A stretch of DNA of 5,003 nt from Methanobacterium sp. (GTDB lineage Archaea > Methanobacteriota > Methanobacteria > Methanobacteriales > Methanobacteriaceae): NCBI GenBank assembly GCA_028700095.1, contig JAQVTJ010000118.1, positions 1 to 5,003 on the forward strand, given 5' to 3'. Positions 1-5,003 of this stretch are shown piece after piece (position 1 is the first letter of the stretch; each line of letters starts with the position of its first letter). The position numbers and the translations under genes were made by a program. Under the pieces are notes generated by a model. The model did no database searches, had not been told where the DNA came from, and was given only the letters and a program-made list of their open reading frames with translations.

Positions 1-1
1 A

Positions 2-339
2 CGAGATAGAGTAGGTGAAGCTGTACATGGGGCGTATAATACATTGAATTTACTCCTGTTAGTACGGAAAAACTATCGGCTATTCCAGAGTTAAGCCAGG
101 AACGTGATGATTTAGAAGCATCGATACATCCTAGATTGAGTGGATCTCAACCTCAACTAAGCTTTGACGAGACTCTTATCGAAAAGTTAATTGCAACTGT
201 TATAGTAATAGGATTTGCTGCCTCAGTGATTGCAGTAATTATCTATTTATTCTGTATAATTACAACAAGTTCTGAATTAGTGGATCTAAAGAAGTATAAT
301 CCTATCCCCAAAAAAAGTTTGGGAATGGGAGGAGTATAA
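2..339 (+). pseudogene. 3' part of an unrecognised single-pass membrane protein gene, probably frameshifted
   Basis: I do not recognise this protein. Its 5' end lies outside the window. One frame is open from base 2 and reads RDRVGEAVHGAYN up to about base 40. A second frame is open from base 40 to the TAA at 337–339 and starts YIEFTPVSTEKLSAIPELSQ. The second frame has a charged linker, one hydrophobic segment of about 26 residues (LIATVIVIGFAASVIAVI and onward, bases about 187–267) and a short basic tail ending KKSLGMGGV. No Shine-Dalgarno precedes the in-frame TTG at 136, and the codons before it look protein-like, so a new start there is unlikely. A one-base loss near 37–43 would join the frames; a sequencing error would look the same. 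Alternatively, the first frame is a separate gene ending at 92–94. The tail suggests a C-terminal membrane anchor facing the cytoplasm (inference). Confidence 0.4.
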
Positions 340-370
340 ATTATAAATAAATTCCAAAATACATAAATAG

Positions 371-381
371 TTAAAAATAAA
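371..381 (+). promoter_or_regulatory. Possible TATA box of the adhesin-like gene
   Basis: An AT-only stretch, TTAAAAATAAA, lies about 50 bases before the ATG at 426. A start of transcription about 25 bases downstream would leave a short leader that includes the ribosome binding site. A second AT-rich box at 387–400 is possible, but it would start the RNA inside the ribosome binding site. In DNA this AT-rich the assignment is weak. Confidence 0.25.
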
Positions 382-412
382 GATATTAATTATAATAATA
401 TTAGCGGGTTAA

Positions 413-418
413 AGGTGA
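413..418 (+). promoter_or_regulatory. Ribosome binding site of the adhesin-like gene
   Basis: AGGTGA sits seven bases before the ATG at 426. This supports 426 over the in-frame ATG at 435, which would also leave a workable signal peptide. It indicates that the gene start is intact although the frame breaks later. Confidence 0.6.
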
Positions 419-425
419 AGAATAA

Positions 426-1390
426 ATGGTAAATATGTCTAAAATTTCAATATTTTTAGTGGGTTTAATGGTTATATCTTGTTTTGCAGGAGTATACGCA
501 GAAAACCCTACGGGTAAGGATATACATGTTTCTAAGGAGGGTGTCGACAGTAATAATGGTTTAACACCAGAAACTTCTAAAAAAAACATAGAAGCCGCAT
601 ATAAGAGTGCTAATCCTGGTGATACTATCCATGTAGGGCCTGGAAGATATTTTATTAACCTTAAACTTTACAAAAACATCACACTAAGAGGAAACAATCA
701 AATACTTTTATTGACGGATTAAAGAGAGGACACTGTATATATATCCTTAAAGAGGCTACTGTTACAGTTACGGGGTTCACATTAGATAATGGTGGTTTAA
801 CCTATGATATTTGCGGTGGTGGGATCTGTAATGATGGTACATTAACTTTAAAAGATTCCACAGTAACTAACTGTTATGGTCCTATTGGAGGAGGAATCTA
901 TAATGAGGCGGATGGGGTTATGAATTTAAGCAGGGTGACAATTAAAAACAACAAAGCAAAATGGGGTGGTGGAATATATAATTGTGCTAATTTAACAATG
1001 GAAGATTCTATCATAGCAAGCAACACTGCAACCAGAAATTGTGGAGGGATAAAAAACACATGGTATGCTTATACGAAGTTAAGTAAAGTGGTGGTTAAAG
1101 ACAACAAAGCAAAGGAAGAGAATGGCGGTATTGGAATTTATGCTGATAGTACAGTGGTTATAGAGGATTGTTCCATTATCGACAATGTTGCAGGGAATGA
1201 TGGTGGTGGAATCAGTATTGGGGCTAGGGGTATATTATATTTGTATAGGTCTGTGATAACCGGTAATACTGCAAAAAATGGTGGTGGTATTATGAATAAT
1301 AATACTGCTTATATAGATGATTTCAGTATAAGCAATATGATTAGTAATAATCCTAATAATTTCGCAGGCAATCCACATATACCTGCTTAA
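426..1390 (+). pseudogene. Secreted adhesin-like right-handed beta-helix protein, split by a frameshift
   Basis: The first fragment (426–722) has a signal peptide at residues 1–25: K6, a hydrophobic core, and a VYA site before ENPTG. Next comes a typical beta-helix entry region with SNNGLTPETS, NPGDTIHVGPGRY and KNITLRGNNQ. This frame then stops at 720–722. The frame ending in TAA at 1388–1390 continues the protein with TFIDGLKRGHCIYILKEATV and seven glycine-rich turns (GGGICN, GGGIYN, GGGIYN, GGIKN, GGIGIY, GGGISI, GGGIMN) about 24–28 residues apart, first glycines near bases 815, 887, 965, 1043, 1124, 1202 and 1280. One extra A in the run at 700–702 would read RGNNQNTFIDG and give one protein of about 321 residues. 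It resembles the pectate-lyase-like/Pmp-repeat adhesin-like proteins of methanogens, probably extracellular. There is no C-terminal membrane segment or wall-binding domain, and it is short for the family. The target is unknown. It may be a true pseudogene, a switchable gene or a sequencing error. Confidence 0.78.
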
Positions 1391-1424
1391 ACCCACCATT
1401 CCCCTATATTATTTTGCCATTCTC

Positions 1425-1432
1425 TTTTTTTT
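1425..1432 (+). terminator. T-tract terminator after the adhesin-like gene
   Basis: Eight T residues begin 34 bases after the stop codon. More plus-strand T-tracts follow at 1516–1523, 1525–1531 and 1622–1630. Archaeal RNA polymerase stops at T-tracts without needing a hairpin, so this series probably ends plus-strand transcription before it runs antisense into galE. No comparable run is seen for the minus strand here. Confidence 0.5.
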
Positions 1433-1639
1433 GGAAGATTTTATAAAATATATTGGAAGGGTTGATTTTTTCTATATTTTTATATTCTATTTTTAGATAG
1501 TTGAGTATACAGATATTTTTTTTATTTTTTTATGACTTCTATTGAACTTTTGGTTAAATTGAGAAATTTATGTATGGGGTTTGATATAATAATTGTAGGC
1601 AAATTTTATTCTGGGATAATGTTTTTTTTTATTATTTTC

Positions 1640-2668
1640 TTAAATGTATGCCATGATTATCATATTTTTTGATAAATTCATATTTTTTTTATGCCAATTC
1701 CATGCAGTTACTATTATCTCTTGAAGATCTTCATAGTTAGGTTTCCATTTTAATATATTACGAGCTTTATTTGAACTTCCAACAAGAATTGGAGGATCTC
1801 CTTGTCTTTTTTTTTCTTCAACTGCAACTATTTCTTCTCCAGTGACTTCTCTTGACTTTTCTATAACTTCCAATACAGAAAACCCATTACCATTTCCAAG
1901 ATTAAAATTATCACTTTCACCTCCATTTTCAAGGTATTGTAATGCTTTTAAATGGGCATCAGCTAAATCTGTTACATGTATATAATCTCTTATACATGTA
2001 CCATCAGGTGTTTTATAATCAGTTCCAAATATTTTAATATTATCTCTTTTCCCAATGGCTGCATCTAATATTAATGGTATTAAATGTGTTTCAGGATTAT
2101 GTAATTCACCTATCTCACAATCAGGATCTGCACCTGCAGCATTAAAATATCTTAAAGAAACATATTTTAAATTATAGGCCTTACTATAATCTGATAAAAT
2201 AGTTTCAACCATTAATTTCCCATGTCCATATGGACTTATAGGATTTTGTGGATGTGTTTCTGTAATTGGAATTTCCATGGGATTACCATAGGTTGCACAT
2301 GTAGATGAAAATACCAAGGTTTTAACATTAAATTCTAACATTACCTTAATAAGATTTAAAGTGTTACAAACATTGTTTATATAATATTTCTGAGGATCCT
2401 TAATAGATTCACCAACATAGGTAAATGCTGCAAATTGCATTACAGCAGTTATAGGATATTTTTGAAATATCTTCCGTATATCATTAATATTTCCAAGATC
2501 TCCATATTCAAATATTCCCCATTTAACAAAACTTTCATAGCCATAACTTAAATTATCAAAAACAATAGTTTCATAGCCATTAATACTAAGCTGTTTATTA
2601 ATATGCGCACCTATATAGCCTGCACCGCCAATTATAAGAATCATATTAGAATATTGGTAATTACTCAT
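1640..2668 (-). CDS. galE: UDP-glucose 4-epimerase (GalE family)
   Basis: This 342-residue protein is a full-length extended short-chain dehydrogenase of the GalE type. It interconverts UDP-glucose and UDP-galactose through a bound NAD+ in the cytoplasm and supplies galactosyl units for surface glycans. The Rossmann GxxGxxG is GGAGYIG at 14–20, with D37-N38 after strand 2 and QFAA at 77–80. The catalytic set is FSST at 119–122 (Thr in place of E. coli Ser124, as in many Gram-positive enzymes) with Y146-G-H-G-K150. Other family blocks are RYFNAAGAD at 172–180, DGTCIRDYIHVTDLADAH at 221–238 and RQGDPPILVGSSNKA at 287–301. The position matching E. coli Tyr299 appears to be L294, so the sugar range is uncertain. 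Neither the ATG at 2668 nor that at 2644 has a Shine-Dalgarno; a start at 2644 would begin MILIIGGAGYIG, nearer the usual N-terminus. The gene is convergent with the adhesin-like gene. Related sugar-nucleotide epimerases cannot be fully excluded. Confidence 0.93.
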   Translation of the reverse strand: MSNYQYSNMILIIGGAGYIGAHINKQLSINGYETIVFDNLSYGYESFVKWGIFEYGDLGNINDIRKIFQKYPITAVMQFAAFTYVGESIKDPQKYYINNVCNTLNLIKVMLEFNVKTLVFSSTCATYGNPMEIPITETHPQNPISPYGHGKLMVETILSDYSKAYNLKYVSLRYFNAAGADPDCEIGELHNPETHLIPLILDAAIGKRDNIKIFGTDYKTPDGTCIRDYIHVTDLADAHLKALQYLENGGESDNFNLGNGNGFSVLEVIEKSREVTGEEIVAVEEKKRQGDPPILVGSSNKARNILKWKPNYEDLQEIIVTAWNWHKKNMNLSKNMIIMAYI

Positions 2669-2694
2669 AAAAAAAAGTATCTATCAAAAATAGA

Positions 2695-2710
2695 ATTATA
2701 TTTTAAAAAC
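2695..2710 (-). promoter_or_regulatory. Probable TATA box of galE
   Basis: Read on the minus strand this is GTTTTTAAAATATAAT, centred about 34 bases before the ATG at 2668. A transcription start about 25 bases downstream would leave a leader of only around 8 bases, in keeping with the absence of a Shine-Dalgarno. This is inferred from spacing alone. Confidence 0.4.
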
Positions 2711-2977
2711 AGATATCTTATTTAGTTATATTATTTTTTTCATCTAAAAATCTAAAAGAAATATACATCTACTTAAATTAATAGAATGCATTATTATTTA
2801 AACAATATCACATCATATATCATATATAATTAGCCATTATTCTAGTATATGATAAGGGACTATGTTTTGGTGATTATAATATAATAATTAGGATCTATAT
2901 GTTCATAAACCTGGAAATAGTTCATATACTCTATTTTATATTTATAAAAATATCTAGAATAAGAATGTTTTTACCAT

Positions 2978-2986
2978 AAAAAAAAA
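2978..2986 (-). terminator. T-tract terminator after the winged-helix gene
   Basis: Nine A residues on the plus strand are a T9 tract on the minus strand, about 60 bases after the stop codon of the gene ending at 3048. This is a plausible archaeal terminator and argues that the winged-helix gene and galE are separate transcripts although they point the same way. Confidence 0.5.
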
Positions 2987-3047
2987 TAAGGATAGGTGTT
3001 TTTATAAAATTTTTGGAATTTAAAATAAATAAAATTATATATATAAA

Positions 3048-3515
3048 TTAAAGGTTTAGTGTATAATATTCCCCGTCACTCAGTTGTGTTTTCTTTATTA
3101 AACCTTTATTTTCCAATGCTATAATAATATTATAGGTTTTAAGACTTGTAAGTTTTAGTTCACCATAAAGCATATGACCTTCAAGCAGAGTTTTTGATAA
3201 AAGTCCAGATTCTCCTGCTATTTCTTTTATTATTTTAAATGCTTTTTCTTCTGTCTGGTTCAGTTCTTCTTTTTTAACATCTTCCTTTGATTCCCATACA
3301 TTAATATTACCGGTTTTAAGAAGTTTAACATTTCCATTATTATATGATATGATATCTTTACTATCAAGCATCATCAAAATATCTTTAAGATCCATTTCAG
3401 ATAAATCCAGATCTAATTTAAGTATTCTATAGGGAATACCACCATCTTTATATTCATTTTGATAATATTTTATCTGGTTTAAAACTCTATTTTCCTTTTG
3501 TGTTATATGAAGCAT
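3048..3515 (-). CDS. Small tandem winged-helix protein, function unknown
   Basis: I do not recognise a named family. The 155 residues look like two winged-helix domains joined by a charged linker. Domain 1 spans about 6–67: a helix (QKENRVLNQIKYYQNEY), a GGIPYRIL turn and helix, LSEMDLKDILMMLDSKDII, and a wing NNGNVKLL. The linker at 75–86 is rich in E and K. Domain 2 spans about 87–155: QTEEKAFKIIKEIAGESG, LKLTSLKTYNIIIALENKGL as recognition helix, and the wing SDGEYYTLNL. There is no signal peptide, membrane segment or cysteine pair, so it is probably a cytoplasmic DNA-binding protein. It is transcribed divergently from nurA–herA across a 265-base spacer, which makes regulation of that pair, or a role with it, a fair guess but not shown. 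The ATG at 3515 has no Shine-Dalgarno and a TATA-like box about 28 bases before it, so the message may be leaderless. Confidence 0.8.
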   Translation of the reverse strand: MLHITQKENRVLNQIKYYQNEYKDGGIPYRILKLDLDLSEMDLKDILMMLDSKDIISYNNGNVKLLKTGNINVWESKEDVKKEELNQTEEKAFKIIKEIAGESGLLSKTLLEGHMLYGELKLTSLKTYNIIIALENKGLIKKTQLSDGEYYTLNL

Positions 3516-3536
3516 ACAAAAAAAGAATATGTTAAC

Positions 3537-3548
3537 AATTATATTAAA
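3537..3548 (-). promoter_or_regulatory. Probable TATA box of the winged-helix gene
   Basis: On the minus strand this reads TTTAATATAATT, centred about 28 bases before the ATG at 3515. The normal archaeal TATA-to-start distance of about 25 bases puts the RNA start almost at the ATG, which fits a leaderless message and the missing Shine-Dalgarno. Confidence 0.4.
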
Positions 3549-3578
3549 TAGTTTCCTAAAATAGTCTATAATTTTAAT

Positions 3579-3606
3579 GGAGGATTCTATGAATTTAAAC
3601 CCCTCC
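3579..3606 (+). promoter_or_regulatory. Possible RNA hairpin masking a Shine-Dalgarno
   Basis: GGAGG at 3579–3583 can pair with CCTCC at 3602–3606. Inside the loop, ATTC at 3584–3587 pairs with GAAT at 3591–3594 around TAT, stacked directly on the outer stem with a bulge of seven bases on one side. The GGAGG is also the ribosome binding site of the mini-ORF at 3589, so the fold would hide it, and the start codon lies in the inner loop and stem. Only the base pairing is seen; function is inferred. Confidence 0.3.
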
Positions 3607-3621
3607 CTATATTTTATATAA
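3589..3621 (+). CDS. Ten-codon mini-ORF with strong ribosome binding site
   Basis: ATG at 3589 is preceded by TGGAGG, five bases of spacing, the strongest Shine-Dalgarno in this spacer. The frame reads MNLNPSLYFI and stops with TAA at 3619–3621. It lies 159 bases upstream of nurA on the same strand. It could be a leader peptide acting on nurA–herA, the surviving start of a lost gene, or chance. Its codons CCC and TCC supply the strand that can pair with its own Shine-Dalgarno. No clear TATA box was placed for it. Confidence 0.25.
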   Translation: MNLNPSLYFI

Positions 3622-3647
3622 AAAAAAATTGGGATTATATAAAAAAA
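3614..3647. repeat. Two direct copies of a TATA-like 13-mer
   Basis: TTATATAAAAAAA occurs at 3614–3626 and again at 3635–3647, a period of 21 bases or two helical turns. The first copy, with its flanking T residues, includes TTTATATA, close to the archaeal TATA consensus. The pair may be alternative promoters for nurA or the divergent gene, or a protein-binding pair. Low-complexity AT sequence could produce it by chance. Confidence 0.35.
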
Positions 3648-3711
3648 GAAGTAATAAATTAATAAAATTTTCTTAAATAAAAAAATATAACATACTTCTA
3701 TTAAACTTATG

Positions 3712-3720
3712 TTAATATAT
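3712..3720 (+). promoter_or_regulatory. Possible TATA box of nurA–herA
   Basis: TTAATATAT is centred about 65 bases before the nurA ATG. A start about 25 bases on would give a leader of around 40 bases that includes the ribosome binding site. A nearer box, TTTGATATAATA at about 3742–3753, would start the RNA after the ribosome binding site and is less likely. Confidence 0.3.
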
Positions 3721-3766
3721 GGATAGAATAGTAAAAAAAAAATTTGATATAATAGAATTAAAATAT

Positions 3767-3771
3767 GAGGT
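3767..3771 (+). promoter_or_regulatory. Ribosome binding site of nurA
   Basis: GAGGT lies nine bases before the ATG at 3781. This supports that start and a normal leadered message, unlike the winged-helix gene and galE. Confidence 0.6.
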
Positions 3772-3780
3772 TTTTATAAA

Positions 3781-4833
3781 ATGATAGATTCTCTCTATGA
3801 AAAAGCTCTTATTAAGAAAGATAATATAAATGCACGTATTACTAATGATTTTAATAATCCTCAATTTAACCCATCTAAATTTTGGAGAAACCATCAACTA
3901 AAAGAAGATAAAAGTGAATTAACAATATGTGCCGGTGATGGGAGTATTAATAAAAAGAATTTTATGGGCTTTATTTTTTATGTAATTGATGCTGAATGTT
4001 TAATATATAATAAAAAGCTTCATACTATTGAAAGCTCTGAATTAGATATTATACAACACCATCATTATGTTGATGATCGTTTACGGAATTATATGGGCAT
4101 ATTTGAAGTTAAAAATGCTTTAAATGCATTTATAAAATATGATATTGATATTTTTCTTTTTGATGGATCCATACTCGGAAACCTAATAAGACCATTTCCA
4201 TTGGAAAAAAAGCTTACAAATAATGTAAAAGATGAAATTAAAAGCAAATATTTACCTGAACTGGAAAAAAAGTTAAAACAAGAATTAGAACATTCCATAG
4301 TTAGAATAACTTCTTCTAGTTTTAAAGATATTAAAAAAACAGAGACAATGATCTATTTAGAAAATATTGAAAATCTAATGATAATAAGTGAACTTATAAA
4401 TAAGAAATCAGTAGTTGCAATATCTAAAACATCAACCAGCACAGAATATTTTAAATCTGAAATACCAGACATTGCAATATTTGACAGATACAGTAAAAAA
4501 GAAGGATATTCCACACCGGTATATATAAAAATTTCTGCTGATGATAAAAAGAGAGATTTTCCAATTAAAAATGATTTTTTCAGAAATTTAACATTTACAA
4601 TATTCTATGCAAGACTGGAGGATTATAAAAATATTTTAAAATTTGAACTACCATACTTTGCAACAGAAGATAAAATAAAAGATATTTTAAAGATTATTAA
4701 AAATAAAAGTGCAGAAGGATATCCTTTACTTCTTAAAAAAGCACATAATAATGTTATAATAAGAAAAGTTGACATAGAAAGACTTTCAAAAATTATTGGA
4801 TTCATGGAGAAAACCGGGAGGGAGATGTTATGA
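3781..4833 (+). CDS. nurA: NurA 5'-3' nuclease
   Basis: The 350-residue protein fits the NurA family, a metal-dependent nuclease that degrades DNA 5'-3' and works with the HerA translocase and Mre11–Rad50 to produce 3' single-stranded tails for recombination repair. The nuclease core shows D53-G54-S55 (CAGDGSINK), a candidate metal ligand E109 in MGIFEVKNAL, and D128-G129-S130 (FLFDGSILG). Further family blocks are AISKTSTSTEYF at 213–224, PDIAIFDRY at 229–237, and a C-terminal GYPLLLKKAHNN at 313–324 followed by VIIRKVD. Region 141–170 is lysine- and glutamate-rich and probably helical. Length is normal for the family and no key motif seems missing. The stop overlaps the herA start (ATGA), so the two are almost certainly co-transcribed and translationally coupled. 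Identification rests on motif order and the herA neighbour. Confidence 0.9.
   Translation: MIDSLYEKALIKKDNINARITNDFNNPQFNPSKFWRNHQLKEDKSELTICAGDGSINKKNFMGFIFYVIDAECLIYNKKLHTIESSELDIIQHHHYVDDRLRNYMGIFEVKNALNAFIKYDIDIFLFDGSILGNLIRPFPLEKKLTNNVKDEIKSKYLPELEKKLKQELEHSIVRITSSSFKDIKKTETMIYLENIENLMIISELINKKSVVAISKTSTSTEYFKSEIPDIAIFDRYSKKEGYSTPVYIKISADDKKRDFPIKNDFFRNLTFTIFYARLEDYKNILKFELPYFATEDKIKDILKIIKNKSAEGYPLLLKKAHNNVIIRKVDIERLSKIIGFMEKTGREML
4816..4824 (+). promoter_or_regulatory. Ribosome binding site of herA inside nurA
   Basis: GGGAGGGAG, with GGAGG at 4817–4821, lies eight bases before the herA ATG and encodes the R and E near the end of NurA. It is stronger than the nurA site, so HerA may be made in larger amounts, as a hexamer working with a NurA dimer would need (inference). 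Confidence 0.65.
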
Positions 4834-5003
4834 ACCATAATACTAATGGAATTATAGGAAGATGTATAGGAGAAACATCCCTGGTTGATGTGAGTTTTAT
4901 CTCCAAAGAAATGCCTAAAGTTGGCCAATATGTTTCATTGGAATATGATGGAAAAAATGTACTGGGAATGATAGAAGCCCTTGTAAGAGGTAGTGTATCA
5001 ATA
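4830..5003 (+). CDS. herA: HerA DNA translocase, N-terminal 58 residues (runs off the window)
   Basis: HerA is a hexameric FtsK/VirB4-like ATPase that pumps DNA and drives NurA during end resection. Only the first 58 codons are present. They match the N-terminal HAS-barrel: GIIGRCIGETSLVDVSFIS at about 7–25, MPKVGQYVSLEYDG at 28–41 and VLGMIEALVRGSVSI at 44–58. This is the small beta-barrel that contacts NurA in structures of the complex. The Walker motifs lie beyond the window and cannot be checked. The start at 4830 is set by the ATGA overlap with the nurA stop and the strong ribosome binding site. The identification depends on this barrel pattern together with the nurA neighbour. Confidence 0.9.
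   Translation, partial: MNHNTNGIIGRCIGETSLVDVSFISKEMPKVGQYVSLEYDGKNVLGMIEALVRGSVSI

Larger units (their letters stand above)
2669..3047. other. 379-base spacer between galE and the winged-helix gene
   Basis: No convincing gene is seen. The galE side holds the galE promoter region and a tandem ATCTAAAA repeat at 2742–2757. A CATATAT tandem lies at 2814–2827. The part from about 2831 to 2930 is less AT-rich than its flanks and contains a 21-codon minus-strand frame (2860–2925, MNYFQVYEHIDPNYYIIITKT) without a ribosome binding site, possibly a gene remnant. A nine-base inverted repeat, TTATTCTAG (2837–2845) and CTAGAATAA (2954–2962), brackets this part. I see no tRNA, box C/D or other RNA signature that I can support. 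Confidence 0.5.

Noticed and set aside
401..589. 62-codon minus-strand open frame
   Set aside because: It lies opposite the signal peptide and entry region of the beta-helix gene, which has clear family features; it has no ribosome site and no recognisable protein.
815..1291. Glycine-coding GGTGGT/GGAGGA repeats as a possible DNA repeat array
   Set aside because: The repeats differ in codons and spacing (72–84 bases) and are explained by the protein's beta-helix turns; this is not CRISPR or a satellite.
1532..1672. 46-codon plus-strand frame starting MTSIELLVKL in the convergent spacer
   Set aside because: It is preceded by T-tracts with no ribosome site, includes a poly-Phe stretch from a T-tract, and overlaps the 3' end of galE in antisense.
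2814..2827. CATATAT tandem as a possible operator
   Set aside because: Simple AT-rich sequence of this kind is expected by chance here, and it lies over 100 bases from any start codon.
3712..3897. 61-codon minus-strand frame over the nurA start
   Set aside because: It overlaps the nurA promoter and N-terminus in antisense, is rich in Ile, Phe and Ser as expected of AT-rich shadow frames, and has no ribosome site.
4623..4928. 101-codon minus-strand open frame across the nurA–herA junction
   Set aside because: It is antisense to two well-supported coupled genes, and its hydrophobic make-up follows from reading AT-rich coding DNA backwards.

Overview
The window looks like chromosomal DNA of a methanogenic archaeon of the Methanobacteriales (Methanobrevibacter or Methanosphaera type). 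The support is a NurA–HerA pair in archaeal order, very AT-rich coding and intergenic DNA, archaeal TATA-like boxes close to start codons, T-tracts rather than hairpin terminators, and a secreted right-handed beta-helix protein of the adhesin-like kind common in gut members of this order. The genus is inferred and no marker gene fixes it.

Left part (1–1390, plus strand): the window opens in the 3' end of an unrecognised single-pass membrane protein whose reading frame seems broken near 37–43. Next is a signal-peptide-bearing, glycine-rich parallel beta-helix (adhesin-like) gene at 426–1390, split into two frames by what looks like one A missing from a short A-run near 701. Putting that base back joins signal peptide and repeats into one protein of about 321 residues. 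This part is visibly less AT-rich than the rest.

Middle (1391–2668): a 249-base spacer with T-tracts on the plus strand separates the adhesin-like gene from a convergent, complete galE-type UDP-glucose 4-epimerase on the minus strand. Both are plausible cell-surface functions (sugar supply; secreted surface protein), but nothing shows co-regulation.

Right part (2669–5003): a 379-base gene-poor spacer lies upstream of galE. A small tandem winged-helix protein gene (3048–3515, minus) then runs divergently from nurA (3781–4833, plus). nurA overlaps herA (from 4830, running off the window) by four bases. NurA (5'-3' nuclease) and HerA (hexameric DNA translocase) work together, with Mre11–Rad50, in archaeal DNA end resection. 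The 265-base divergent spacer holds a 10-codon mini-ORF with a strong Shine-Dalgarno that could be masked by a CCTCC in its own codons, plus two copies of a TATA-like 13-mer. This spacer and the winged-helix gene are the least explained and most checkable parts of the window. I found no CRISPR array, tRNA, rRNA or insertion sequence.
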